Source of the DNA: Shewanella holmiensis
GTDB taxonomy: Bacteria > Pseudomonadota > Gammaproteobacteria > Enterobacterales > Shewanellaceae
DNA length: 63,859 nt
Direction: 5' to 3'
Assembly (NCBI RefSeq): GCF_025370255.1
Contig: NZ_JAMTCD010000021.1
Coordinates: 1 to 63,859, forward strand
Shown: positions 28,814 to 37,738 of the stretch, one piece after another
How positions within the stretch are numbered: the first letter of the stretch is position 1
How the letters are laid out: every line of letters starts with the position of its first letter
The notes under the pieces: model-generated
Seen by the model: the letters and a program-made list of their open reading frames with translations, nothing else
The model's database searches: none
What the model was told of the DNA's origin: nothing
Made by a program: the position numbers and the translations under genes

Positions 28814-28828
28814 TGTGACTTTGTCACA
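28814..28828. promoter_or_regulatory. palindrome before the cNMP/CBS gene
   Basis: TGTGACTTTGTCACA: perfect arms TGTGAC/GTCACA. It resembles a CRP site but the spacer is one base shorter than the usual TGTGA-N6-TCACA. It follows the PL7 stop directly and lies 55 bases upstream of the next gene. Role uncertain. Confidence 0.4.
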
Positions 28829-28882
28829 ATCAATCTATGATGAGTCTGCTAACATTGAGGCTAATCAATTTCTACTGAGGTC

Positions 28883-30751
28883 ATGATGGACGATTCTTTA
28901 CTGCCAAATGTTATTCAATTTATCAGCCAGATTGATCCTTTTGATAAACTGCCCAAAAATGTGCTGCGTGAGTTGGCGCAGGTCATCAAGATTATTTATG
29001 TATCACAAGGCGAATCGGTAGATTTAACCTCTGATCAGCAAGAAAAGCATTTATATATTGTCCGCTCAGGTGCGATGGAGCAACGTAAAAAGAATGGTGT
29101 GCTTAGGGCGCGTCTTGAAACTGAAGATTTATTTGGCTTTACCTTTTTAGATTCAGATGTTGATGATGACCAAGGTTATCAAGCAATCGCCATCGAGCAT
29201 TGCCTGCTCTATCTTATTCCTCATTCGGCCTTACAAAGCTTATTTAATAAAACCCCTGAATATGCAGAGCATTTTGCATCACAAGCACAGGTAAGGCTTA
29301 ATTCAGCGCTGGATGTGGTGTGGTCAAACCGTGAAAAGGGTTTATTTATTCGTAAAGTTAGTGATGTGGCTAGTGGCCGTGTGGCTGTGGTGACATCAGA
29401 TATGAGCATTCAAGCGGTCGCCCATGAAATGCGAATGATCAAGCGCACCTCTTGTGCGGTGATTTATGAAAATGATTTAATTGTTGGCCTGATCACCGAC
29501 CGTGATATGACTAAAAGGGTGATTGCTGAAGCTTATCCTATAGATAAGCCGATTAAAGATGTGATGACATCGTCGCCATTAATTGTTAGCCCTGATGATT
29601 TAGTATTGCATGCGGCATCATTAATGATGCAATACAACGTGCGTAATTTACCTGTGGTTGAAAATAACAGGGTTATTGGTTTATTAACCACTTCACATTT
29701 AGTACAAAATCACCGCATGCAGGCGATTTTCTTAATTGAAAAAATCAAATACGCTGTCAGCGTGAAAGAGCTTGTTTTATTAACCCCAGAGCGCCAAGCG
29801 ATTTTTGAAGCTTTGGTTGAGGGCAAAGTGATCCCTGAAACCATTGGCAAAGTCATGTCGATGATTTTTGATGCCTATACTCGTCGGTTAATTTGCATCA
29901 TGATCGATCAACTAGGGGAACCGCCATGTGAGTTTGCTTGGATTGTCGCTGGCTCTCATGCGCGTAATGAAGTGCATAGCTTAACCGATCAAGACAGTGC
30001 GATTGTATTAGCGGATAACGTGACTGCAAATGATCGCATTTATTTCAAACACCTTGCAGACTTTGTTACCCAAGGACTCGATCGCTGTGATTACCCGCTT
30101 TGTACCGGTAATTACATGGCATCGACAGATAAGTGGTGTCAGCCGCTCAATATGTGGCAACAATATTATAAAAAGTGGGTGGCTAACCCTGAATATGAGC
30201 GCTTGTTGAATATCAGCGTCTTTTTAGAAATACGAACTGTATTTGGCAATGCTAACTTTGAACAGCTGTTACGTCAGTCATTACACTCTCACATTCTGGC
30301 TAACAAAGAATTTTTAGGCATTTTAGTGAAAGATGCTACCCGTACCAATCCGCCATTGGGCATATTTAACTCATTGGTATTAGAAAAAGGTGGCGAGAAT
30401 AAGAAAACCCTTAATATTAAAAAGTATGCGATTAATTTAATTATCGATTTAGCACGTATTTATGCCCTAGCCGTGGGTAGTGACGCTTTGCACACCGAAG
30501 CCCGTTTTGAGGCCGCGAATAAGGCAGGGGTATTAAGTGATGATGCCTTTAAAAATATTATGGGGTCCTACCGATTTATTCTCACCTTCCGCTTTGGCCA
30601 TCAACTGGCGGCGTTAAAAGAAGGTAAGCTGCCAGATAATCATATTAACCCTGATACCTTTGGCAGCTTTGAACGCAAACATTTGAAAGATGCATTTAGA
30701 ATTATTGCTGATCAACAAGATGCCGCAAAACTGCGCTTTGGAAGTCATTAA
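28883..30751 (+). CDS. cNMP-binding / CBS / DUF294 putative nucleotidyltransferase
   Basis: A 622-residue cytoplasmic protein. Order: cyclic-nucleotide-binding-like domain (about 1-140), paired CBS domains (about 155-285), DUF294 nucleotidyltransferase-like domain (about 295-440) with G-S-H-A-R-N-E and D-Q-D-S-A-I-V, then the DUF294 C-terminal helical domain. It looks like a ligand-sensing regulator of the GlnD-like nucleotidyltransferase superfamily; target unknown. It overlaps the exonuclease gene by one base (TAATG), so the two are translationally coupled. In other gammaproteobacteria I recall such pairs near acetate uptake/activation genes, which are not here. No evident role in alginate use. 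ATG 28883 or 28886 may start it. Confidence 0.88.
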   Translation: MMDDSLLPNVIQFISQIDPFDKLPKNVLRELAQVIKIIYVSQGESVDLTSDQQEKHLYIVRSGAMEQRKKNGVLRARLETEDLFGFTFLDSDVDDDQGYQAIAIEHCLLYLIPHSALQSLFNKTPEYAEHFASQAQVRLNSALDVVWSNREKGLFIRKVSDVASGRVAVVTSDMSIQAVAHEMRMIKRTSCAVIYENDLIVGLITDRDMTKRVIAEAYPIDKPIKDVMTSSPLIVSPDDLVLHAASLMMQYNVRNLPVVENNRVIGLLTTSHLVQNHRMQAIFLIEKIKYAVSVKELVLLTPERQAIFEALVEGKVIPETIGKVMSMIFDAYTRRLICIMIDQLGEPPCEFAWIVAGSHARNEVHSLTDQDSAIVLADNVTANDRIYFKHLADFVTQGLDRCDYPLCTGNYMASTDKWCQPLNMWQQYYKKWVANPEYERLLNISVFLEIRTVFGNANFEQLLRQSLHSHILANKEFLGILVKDATRTNPPLGIFNSLVLEKGGENKKTLNIKKYAINLIIDLARIYALAVGSDALHTEARFEAANKAGVLSDDAFKNIMGSYRFILTFRFGHQLAALKEGKLPDNHINPDTFGSFERKHLKDAFRIIADQQDAAKLRFGSH

Positions 30752-31470
30752 TGGCTATTCTTGATTATTTTCATCCGTTATCTACGTTAAAGCGTCAGCG
30801 CGAAACGTTTAATAAGCAGCATCAGATCCCTCACACGATTGCTGGCTGTTTGGGGCAAGCATTACCTGCATTAGACAGCTTGTGCGCCGAGCTCACTTAT
30901 GTGGTTTTAGACATTGAAACCACAGGTTTTAACCCGACTCAGGATGAAATTCTCAGTTTAGGTTGGGTCACCATAACGCAAAATCAAATTGATTTAGCCA
31001 CCAGTCAGCATGTTTATATTAAGCATTGTGACAAAGTTAAGCCTGAATCCGCCGTTATCAATCATATTACGCCTAAAATGTTGGCCAATGGTGTAACAGT
31101 GGATGAGGCGATGCATTATTTTTTCAGCCATTTGGCAGATAAAGTACTGGTGGCTCATGGGTCGGTTATTGAGGCGGGGTTCTTTAATCATTATGCTCGC
31201 AAGCATTGGCAGTTACCGACACTGCCTTTACTGTGGATTGATACTCTATGTTTAGAAAAGCATTTCTCGACCGCTATCGATCATTATAATGATGTGGATC
31301 TTACCTTGGGTGGCACCCGAAAGCGCTATGGCTTACCAGAATATAATAGCCATAATGCATTAGTGGATGCGTTAGCCGCTGCGGAGTTATTGCTTGCTCA
31401 GCAAAAGCGTTTATCGCGGGGGAGTAAAGACAGCTTCGGTCGACTTTATCGGTTAAGTCAGCGTAAGTAA
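30751..31470 (+). CDS. DnaQ-like 3'-5' exonuclease (DEDDh)
   Basis: A 239-residue protein. Exo I motif D-I-E-T-T-G (about 49-54), the Exo II region A-H-G-S-V-I-E-A (the usual aspartate is glutamate here) and Exo III H-N-A-L-V-D-A-L-A (about 205-213) give a DEDDh-like exonuclease. Homologues act on nucleic acids in repair or RNA turnover; the Glu substitution at the second acidic site could affect metal binding. The start ATG shares a base with the stop of the DUF294 gene, indicating a conserved functional pair. Confidence 0.85.
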   Translation: MAILDYFHPLSTLKRQRETFNKQHQIPHTIAGCLGQALPALDSLCAELTYVVLDIETTGFNPTQDEILSLGWVTITQNQIDLATSQHVYIKHCDKVKPESAVINHITPKMLANGVTVDEAMHYFFSHLADKVLVAHGSVIEAGFFNHYARKHWQLPTLPLLWIDTLCLEKHFSTAIDHYNDVDLTLGGTRKRYGLPEYNSHNALVDALAAAELLLAQQKRLSRGSKDSFGRLYRLSQRK

Positions 31471-31798
31471 CCTGAACTCTGGATAACAACTTGCTTTCTA
31501 GAGGCTATTTTTACTGATAACTGTGTTAAATTTGTTTGCAATAGGCCAGCTATTGACGCACAAATTTGCCTTTTTATAAGAAAAAATATCTCTCTAGAAT
31601 ACATGGGTTAGATATATGTTATTTAATTTCATATGTTTAGCTAATCTCTTATTCAGAGTTCAGGTTAAGTAAGTTTTTCGGGCGTCTAGTTGGCCAAGCC
31701 CAATAATGGTGCTTGGCATGTCAAACCCTAACCTTATCCAACTTCAAGCCCACATAGCTGTGAGCTTGATAAACATTGTATAGCTTGACTTTTAAAGG
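31471..31798. other. convergent intergenic gap
   Basis: About 330 bases between the exonuclease stop and the alginate lyase stop. It contains AT-rich sequence and a small CCAAGC / GCTTGG inverted repeat near 31695-31718 but no gene that I can support. Confidence 0.5.
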
Positions 31799-33052
31799 TT
31801 ATTTAACCCGATATAAAAGTTCAATATCTCGCTGCGCCCAAACCTCTGCAAGATTTTTACTCACAGTTGCCTTTTCAAAATCAGCCTCTTTAGCTAAATT
31901 AATCCATTGTGGATTATTTAATGCTGCGCCCGCTTTTAGATAAAGTGGTGTCATACGTTCAACTCGGCGGCTGTCTTTTTCAGGGAAAGGCCATTTAACA
32001 CTTGGATCATGATAGTCGATCATAAATTCGATGCCTTTAGTTAACGAGGCACCTTGTTCATTTTGATAGTTCCATAAATCGATACCGACTTTATCGCCTA
32101 ATTGGGCAATGCCGACTAATGGATCAAGACTGAAGTAGTGATAATGGTATGAACGAGTACGTTGCGCTTCATGAGGCTGCGAGCCATCTTGGGCAAATTG
32201 ACTATCAACACGTACTTTACCTTTTTGGACCATTTGTTTGGTTAAATGGATGTTTCCTAAAAAGTAAGCTATGCCTGCGATTTGATAGTCGTACCAAGTG
32301 CCGTGGTTATTTGGCGCATAAGCTTCACCTTTAGGGCCGCCACTTAAATCATCTTCAATCATCCAATCAAGGTATTCGCTATACCATTGATTAATGCCTG
32401 CTTCATCAGCATCAGTCCATAAAGAGGATTGCGATAAAATGGCAATGGCGTCTAAGTTTCGCTCAACTAAAGTGCGGGTATCAATAATTCCGCTACGACG
32501 CCCATCTGCCACGCCAGGTACGCCTTGACCAAAATTAACATTCGGGTTCATGCGGGTATCAGCATTAATATACCAAGTGCGCACCATTTCAATGGCTTTT
32601 TTGGCGTAATCGTTATCTTCACTAAAGTAATAAGCCAATGCCAACGCGCGCACACTGCGGGTAAAGGTACCAATACGTACGGAATCCGTTTCATCTGATT
32701 TTGACGCTGGATTGGTTTTACCATCATGGCGAATCCAAGGAAGTCCATCAGCTTTAGTTGTATCAGGCCACCAGTATGGACTTATGCTCATATAGTCATG
32801 CTTATCGCCACTGGGTGGAGTGAAGCCTTTATGGGTCACACTAAATGCGGCCATGTTTTTACTATTACCCGCTTCTTCTAATAATCGCTGATAGCTTTGT
32901 TTCATATTATCAGTGGCTTGCTCACTTTTAAGCAGTGTACGGCTAGCTGCTAAAGTGGCTTCATCTAAAAACACAAAGTTAGCCGCTATAGTTGAACCAC
33001 TGGTTAATGCTGAAATGATAGCCACAGCACAGATGTTTTTTACGCTTTTCAT
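31799..33052 (-). CDS. alginate lyase, PF05426 type (PL5/PL38-like)
   Basis: A 417-residue exported protein; ATG 33052 is preferred (GAGGAG ribosome site, signal peptide M-K-S-V-K-N-I-C-A-V-A-I to T-I-A-A-N), with an upstream in-frame start at 33079 rejected. The (alpha/alpha) toroid fold is suggested by many helices and by N-N-H-G-T-W-Y-D-Y-Q (about 235-244) and S-Y-H-Y-H-Y-F-S-L-D-P-L, which match the alginate_lyase (PF05426) family. The N-H-G-T-W form resembles PL38-type enzymes more than classical PL5 AlgL; this assignment needs a CAZy comparison. Role: periplasmic alginate or polyuronate cleavage. It is divergent from the symporter gene with operator-like sites between. Confidence 0.82.
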   Translation of the reverse strand: MKSVKNICAVAIISALTSGSTIAANFVFLDEATLAASRTLLKSEQATDNMKQSYQRLLEEAGNSKNMAAFSVTHKGFTPPSGDKHDYMSISPYWWPDTTKADGLPWIRHDGKTNPASKSDETDSVRIGTFTRSVRALALAYYFSEDNDYAKKAIEMVRTWYINADTRMNPNVNFGQGVPGVADGRRSGIIDTRTLVERNLDAIAILSQSSLWTDADEAGINQWYSEYLDWMIEDDLSGGPKGEAYAPNNHGTWYDYQIAGIAYFLGNIHLTKQMVQKGKVRVDSQFAQDGSQPHEAQRTRSYHYHYFSLDPLVGIAQLGDKVGIDLWNYQNEQGASLTKGIEFMIDYHDPSVKWPFPEKDSRRVERMTPLYLKAGAALNNPQWINLAKEADFEKATVSKNLAEVWAQRDIELLYRVK

Positions 33053-33068
33053 CGACAACTCCTCTATT

Positions 33069-33079
33069 AAGTAATACAA
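33069..33079. promoter_or_regulatory. TTGTATTACTT site (minus strand) before the PF05426 lyase
   Basis: Same variant operator as at 27595 and 49461, located 17 bases upstream of the lyase start. Confidence 0.5.
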
Positions 33080-33273
33080 ATATAGCAGATATATATGGCA
33101 GTACAGTGATATTTATCATGATTACAATAGAATTTCTAGATATAAAAACAAACAGAAACCCATGTTTTAAAGGGTTTTCTGTGTTTGTTGGGGTTGTGAT
33201 TATATTTGTGTGTCGAAATTAGATGTGGGTCTCACAATTCATATTGTATTATGTTAGTATCAATCCCAAGAGG

Positions 33274-33292
33274 TTTTGATAGGCTATCAAAA
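33274..33292. promoter_or_regulatory. TTTTGATA palindrome in the lyase-symporter divergent region
   Basis: TTTTGATA-GGC-TATCAAAA, perfect 8-bp arms and 3-base spacer. A partial TTGTATTATGT site lies 30 bases to the left (33244). The regulator of the TTTTGATA palindrome is unknown. Confidence 0.45.
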
Positions 33293-33531
33293 TCGCTTGT
33301 TACTGGTTAAACAGCAAATAATTAAACCTCTTTAAGATATGTGTTTGATTGTGACTTTGGGGCGTCAGTAACAATGCAAGATTTTGCATGGGATGTTTAA
33401 ACTAGATTAATGCGTTAAAAATTAGTGTTTGAAAAAAACGAGTGCTTTGACGGATTGGTCGTCGTGGCACATTGATATATTCGATTTAAAAATGTGGTTC
33501 CCATAAATCTATAATAGATAAGGTTGGCAAG

Positions 33532-35301
33532 ATGGAGCTAAATACACTCATTGTTGGTATCTACTTCTTATTCTTAATTGCAATTGGATGGATGTTTCGT
33601 ACCTTTACGACAAACACTAGTGACTATTTCCGTGGGGGCGGAAGTATGTTGTGGTGGATGGTTGGCGCTACGGCGTTTATGACCCAGTTCAGTGCTTGGA
33701 CATTTACTGGGGCTGCAGGTAAGGCTTATACCGATGGCTTTGCCGTCGCAATTTTATTTTTAGCTAACGCGTTTGGCTACTTAATGAATTACCTTTACTT
33801 TGCCCCTAAGTTCCGCCAATTAAGGGTTGTCACGGTCATTGAAGCCATCAGAATGCGTTTTGGTAATGCGAATGAGCAAGTGTTTACTTGGACAAGCATG
33901 CCAAACAGTATTATTTCAGCAGGTATTTGGCTAAACGGTCTGGCTATTATTGCTTCGGGCATCTTTGGTTTCGACATGACCACCACTATTATTCTAACGG
34001 GTTTAGTGGTACTGGTGATGTCTGTTACTGGTGGTTCATGGGCGGTTATCGCCTCTGATTTCATGCAAATGGTCATCATTATGGCGGTTACCATTACCTG
34101 TGCGGTAGCGGCATATTTCCACGGTGGCGGTATCACCAATATTATTGAAAACTTCCCAACCGATTCATTTATGACCGGTGGCGACCTTAACTATATGAGC
34201 ATTTTTGCGGTATGGGCTGTGTTTATTTTCTTAAAGCAGTTCAGTATTACCAATAACATGTTGAACTCGTATCGTTATCTTGCTGCGAAAGATTCAAACA
34301 ATGCACGTAAAGCCGCTTTATTAGCGTGTGTGTTAATGAGTATTGGCCCCGTTATTTGGTTTTTACCAAGCTGGTACTTAGCGGGTTCTGGTGTTGATTT
34401 AGCAGCAGCTTATCCAGAAGCGGGCAGTAAAGCTGCTGACTTTGCTTACCTATACTTTGTACAAGAATACATGCCAGTCGGTATGGTTGGACTATTGATT
34501 GCGGCTATGTTTGCAGCAACCATGTCTTCAATGGACTCTGGCTTAAACCGTAACTCAGGTATTCTTGTTAAAAACTTCTATGAGCCAATATTGCGTCCTC
34601 ACGCTAGTGAAAAAGAGTTGATGTTAGTATCAAAAATAACTTCAACGGTTTTTGGTATTGCAATTATCTTAGTGTCGTTATTTATTAACTCACTTAAGGG
34701 GTTAAGCTTATTCGATACCATGATGTATGTGGGCGCGTTAATTGGCTTCCCAATGACTATTCCTGCTTTCTGTGGCTTCTTTATTAAGAAAACACCTGAT
34801 TGGGCAGCATGGGGTACCTTAGTTGTTGGTGGTTTTGTCTCTTATTTTGTTGGCTTTGTGATCACTGCGGATATGGTTCAAAACGTATTAGGTTTAGACC
34901 AAGCGTTAACCGGCCGTGAATGGTCTGAAATCAAAGTAGCGATTGGCTTAATTGCGCATATGGTATTTACCGCAGGCTTCTTCTTGGCTTCAACCTTCTT
35001 CTACAAGCCATTAAGTGAAGAGCGCCAAAAGAACGTTGATAAGTTCTTTGAAAATCTACATACACCATTAGTGTCTGAAGGCAATGCACAGAAGCAGTTG
35101 GACAACAAACAACGTCGTATGTTGGGTTCGTTGATATCAGTGGCAGGTATCTTCATTATGGCGATGTTTGTTCTGCCTAACCCTATGTGGGGTAGAATGA
35201 TCTTCGTGTTATGTGGTGTAATTGTATTATTAGTCGGATTACTGTTAGTAAAAGCTGTAGATGACACCGTTGAAAATTCAACAGAAGCAGAAATAGCTTA
35301 A
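33532..35301 (+). CDS. sodium:solute symporter (SSS), probable alginate oligomer/uronate importer
   Basis: A 589-residue inner-membrane protein with about 14 hydrophobic helices. N-terminal T-S-D-Y-F-R-G-G-G-S-M-L-W-W-M-V-G and the T-Q-F-S-A-W-T-F-T-G-A-A-G segment are typical of the SSS family; A-T-M-S-S-M-D-S-G-L-N-R-N is the late conserved helix. Vibrio alginate loci use SSS proteins (ToaA/B/C) to import oligoalginate, which fits the cytoplasmic PL17 enzymes encoded here. The C-terminal region has a loop and two further helices. It is a single gene ended by a hairpin at 35343. Confidence 0.88.
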   Translation: MELNTLIVGIYFLFLIAIGWMFRTFTTNTSDYFRGGGSMLWWMVGATAFMTQFSAWTFTGAAGKAYTDGFAVAILFLANAFGYLMNYLYFAPKFRQLRVVTVIEAIRMRFGNANEQVFTWTSMPNSIISAGIWLNGLAIIASGIFGFDMTTTIILTGLVVLVMSVTGGSWAVIASDFMQMVIIMAVTITCAVAAYFHGGGITNIIENFPTDSFMTGGDLNYMSIFAVWAVFIFLKQFSITNNMLNSYRYLAAKDSNNARKAALLACVLMSIGPVIWFLPSWYLAGSGVDLAAAYPEAGSKAADFAYLYFVQEYMPVGMVGLLIAAMFAATMSSMDSGLNRNSGILVKNFYEPILRPHASEKELMLVSKITSTVFGIAIILVSLFINSLKGLSLFDTMMYVGALIGFPMTIPAFCGFFIKKTPDWAAWGTLVVGGFVSYFVGFVITADMVQNVLGLDQALTGREWSEIKVAIGLIAHMVFTAGFFLASTFFYKPLSEERQKNVDKFFENLHTPLVSEGNAQKQLDNKQRRMLGSLISVAGIFIMAMFVLPNPMWGRMIFVLCGVIVLLVGLLLVKAVDDTVENSTEAEIA

Positions 35302-35342
35302 GGTAATTTCGTTAAAACAATTTCACTAAAAAGTTAAATGAA

Positions 35343-35371
35343 AAAAACACTGCCATGAGCGGTGTTTTTTT
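35343..35371 (+). terminator. intrinsic terminator after the symporter gene
   Basis: ACACTGC / GCGGTGT stem extended by A-run/T-run, 5-base loop, T7 tail. Confidence 0.8.
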
Positions 35372-35467
35372 CATTAAAGTTAGCATCTGTTGAACTTTTA
35401 AGGTTTTTACCTAAAACAATTTTCAGTAGCAAAGATCAACAGACCAGAACGACAATCTGTTTTTTGG

Positions 35468-36181
35468 TTAATGCGTAAGCTCGTGAGACATTGACAACAA
35501 ATGTTTTTGTGATGCTTCACGAGCTTTATCAGCATTGCCAGCCATAATTGCATCATAAATATTCCGATGTTCTTTCAAACAAGTTCCACCTTCTTGGGAG
35601 GCGTGGGCAAAAAAGTTTTCAAATATAGTGGTCAAAATATTGCCAAACGGTAGATAAAAATCATTTCCAGTAGAGAAGAAAATCAAACGGTGAAACTCTA
35701 TATCAATTTTAATCCAGCCTTGTTGATCTAGCTCTGGTGCGGCATCGATTACACACATTTGTTGAAAAACGGCAGACAATTCTTTGCGTTGTTCTACTGT
35801 CGCGTTTTGGGCGGCTAAAGCACAAGCCTCGGGCTCAATTGCACGACGAAAACCTAAAAATTGTGCATAGAATTCTTTTACATCTGTAATGCCTTCCATC
35901 CACTCAATAAGCTGTGGGTCAAGAAAGTTCCAGTATTTTTTCTCTACAACTCGAGTGCCAATTTTAGGTCGAGATTGTAATAAACCTTTTGAAGTTAATA
36001 ATTTAACGGCTTCCCTTAGCGCTGTGCGACTAATACCGAATTGCTCACAAAGCGCCATTTCACCAGGGATAATATCACCCTGAGGTAAGTCTCCAGAAAG
36101 GATAGCGCGAGCTATTTCACGTGCAACATGCAAATGTAAACTACGTTTAGAGCCTGAAATAGAACTAAATTGATTTGTCAT
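35468..36181 (-). CDS. GntR/FadR-family regulator, copy 1
   Basis: A 237-residue repressor-type protein. N-terminal winged helix (about 14-80) with G-E-M-A-L-C-E-Q-F-G-I-S-R-T-A-L-R-E-A-V, then a DgoR-like linker (W-N-F-L-D-P-Q-L-I-E-W) and an FCD ligand domain (about 100-230) with the metal-binding histidine region E-F-H-R-L-I-F. It is about half identical by eye to the regulator at 36991-37698. The probable ligand is a KDG-pathway intermediate and the likely target the TTGTAWTACAA palindromes, both inferred. A TTGTATTATTA half-site lies about 120 bases upstream, consistent with autoregulation. Confidence 0.88.
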   Translation of the reverse strand: MTNQFSSISGSKRSLHLHVAREIARAILSGDLPQGDIIPGEMALCEQFGISRTALREAVKLLTSKGLLQSRPKIGTRVVEKKYWNFLDPQLIEWMEGITDVKEFYAQFLGFRRAIEPEACALAAQNATVEQRKELSAVFQQMCVIDAAPELDQQGWIKIDIEFHRLIFFSTGNDFYLPFGNILTTIFENFFAHASQEGGTCLKEHRNIYDAIMAGNADKAREASQKHLLSMSHELTH

Positions 36182-36945
36182 GTAATAGTAAATGTTGAGA
36201 GTTATGGCGTTAATATAACATGATAAAAACTGATGGAAAGGATTGATACTCGTTATAAATTATTCAAAAACAGGCGGATGATGATTGGTCGTTTTTATTT
36301 GTATTATTAAATTATCGGTTTTTTTTAGCCATTTAATATTGTGAATCTCAATGTTGTGTTGTTTTCTCTTGATTTTTACAAATATTGAAGTTGACTGCCT
36401 AGTATAGTTTTTTAATTAAAGCCATATTTTTAATGGTTTTTTAGGTAGAACAATAATATGCGCTAATATTATGTATTGAATATCTAAGCTGAGCAAAAAA
36501 GCATTAATTTATCGAAAATACACAATTGTATGATTAATGATTGTGATGTAAAATAATTAGAAGCTTCAATTAAAATACTTTGCACCTATTTACTGCCATT
36601 ATTTTTTAACAGAAAGTGTGAGTAAAGTAGCCTCTTTGAGCCATAAAATCGTTTATAGCACTTAAATGTTATTGTATTATGATATCTATTTATTTTGTGT
36701 TGCACCTAGCTAGACTTAAGCAATTTTAGGTTGTATTTGCTAACCCTGCCATCAAGCGTAATGATTACTGGGCTGCTTAACATTGCAGTTTGAATTGAAT
36801 CTTCGCCTGTTAAATGAGCCGTATTTCGACTCGTTGTTGTTTTACGCTAGTCCAAGCCATGTGAAAAGCCGCAAGCATATAATCATTATCAATGGCAGCT
36901 AACACGCATTATTAACATCGCCTTTTGTGTATGTTAACCAACTTT
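36182..36945. other. long divergent gap between two GntR genes
   Basis: About 760 AT-rich bases without a credible gene. It contains two imperfect operator-like sequences, TTGTATTATTA (36299-36309) and TTGTATTATGA (36672-36682). The right end leads into a terminator-like hairpin. Confidence 0.55.
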
Positions 36946-36972
36946 AAAGCCTGCTCCGTTTGGCTTTTTTTT
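36946..36972 (+). terminator. terminator-like hairpin in the leader of GntR copy 2
   Basis: AAAGCC / GGCTTT stem, 10-base loop, then eight T. It ends only 18 bases before the regulator's start codon. It could be an attenuator of the gene or the end of an unseen short transcript. Confidence 0.55.
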
Positions 36973-36990
36973 ATTAGGGAGCCTTAAACG

Positions 36991-37698
36991 ATGTTTGTAC
37001 AGGTAGAGGATTCTAGCCGACGGATCCATGTCCAAGTTGCGAGACAAATTGCCCGCAAAATATTATCTGGCGAATTAGATGAGCATCAGAAGCTGCCCAG
37101 CGAGATGGAGTTGTGCGAAATGTTTGGCGTTAGCCGAACAGCTTTGCGTGAGTCAACTAAATTGCTTTCTGCAAAAGGCTTGATTGAATCTCGTCCTAAA
37201 GTGGGCACTACAGTTCGTTCAAGATCAAATTGGCATTTTCTTGATCCTCAATTGCTTGATTGGATTCAAGATCTTGCTAACACTGAAACCTTTTTAAGTA
37301 AATTTTTAGGTTTGCGTAAAGCTATTGAGCCTGAAGCCTGCGCACTGGCGGCAACTTATGCCACTATCGAACAGCGTAAACATTTGTCAGTTCTGTTCCA
37401 AAAAATGGTCCAAGCTGCTGAAAACTTCGATTACGCCCAATGGACTGAAAACGATCATCAGTTCCATCAAACAATTTATTTAGCTACCGACAATCAGTTT
37501 TATATTCCATTTGGCAATATTCTTAGCACCATTTTTAAGTTATTTATTGATCGATCTGCAGAAGGTGGACGCTTTTGTATTGAAGAGCATCGTGGCATTT
37601 ATGAGTCCATCATGTCAGGTGATGCTGATAAAGCCAGAGCATACTGCCAAGTGTTGTTAAATGATGACAACCAGCGTTTGGCCAATATGATTAATTAG
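36991..37698 (+). CDS. GntR/FadR-family regulator, copy 2
   Basis: A 235-residue winged-helix plus FCD regulator. DNA-reading region S-E-M-E-L-C-E-M-F-G-V-S-R-T-A-L-R-E-S (about 41-59), linker W-H-F-L-D-P-Q-L-L-D-W and an FCD domain with H-Q-F-H-Q-T-I. It is a clear paralogue of the divergently encoded 35468-36181 gene. Forty bases downstream begins a MATE transporter gene in the same direction, likely co-transcribed. ATG 36991 follows an AGGGAG ribosome site directly after the leader hairpin. Presence of two close paralogues suggests split sensing of different uronate intermediates. Confidence 0.88.
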   Translation: MFVQVEDSSRRIHVQVARQIARKILSGELDEHQKLPSEMELCEMFGVSRTALRESTKLLSAKGLIESRPKVGTTVRSRSNWHFLDPQLLDWIQDLANTETFLSKFLGLRKAIEPEACALAATYATIEQRKHLSVLFQKMVQAAENFDYAQWTENDHQFHQTIYLATDNQFYIPFGNILSTIFKLFIDRSAEGGRFCIEEHRGIYESIMSGDADKARAYCQVLLNDDNQRLANMIN

Positions 37699-37738
37699 TC
37701 GCTAACTCTGAATGTCAGTTGATTAATAGGTTGCTGCG

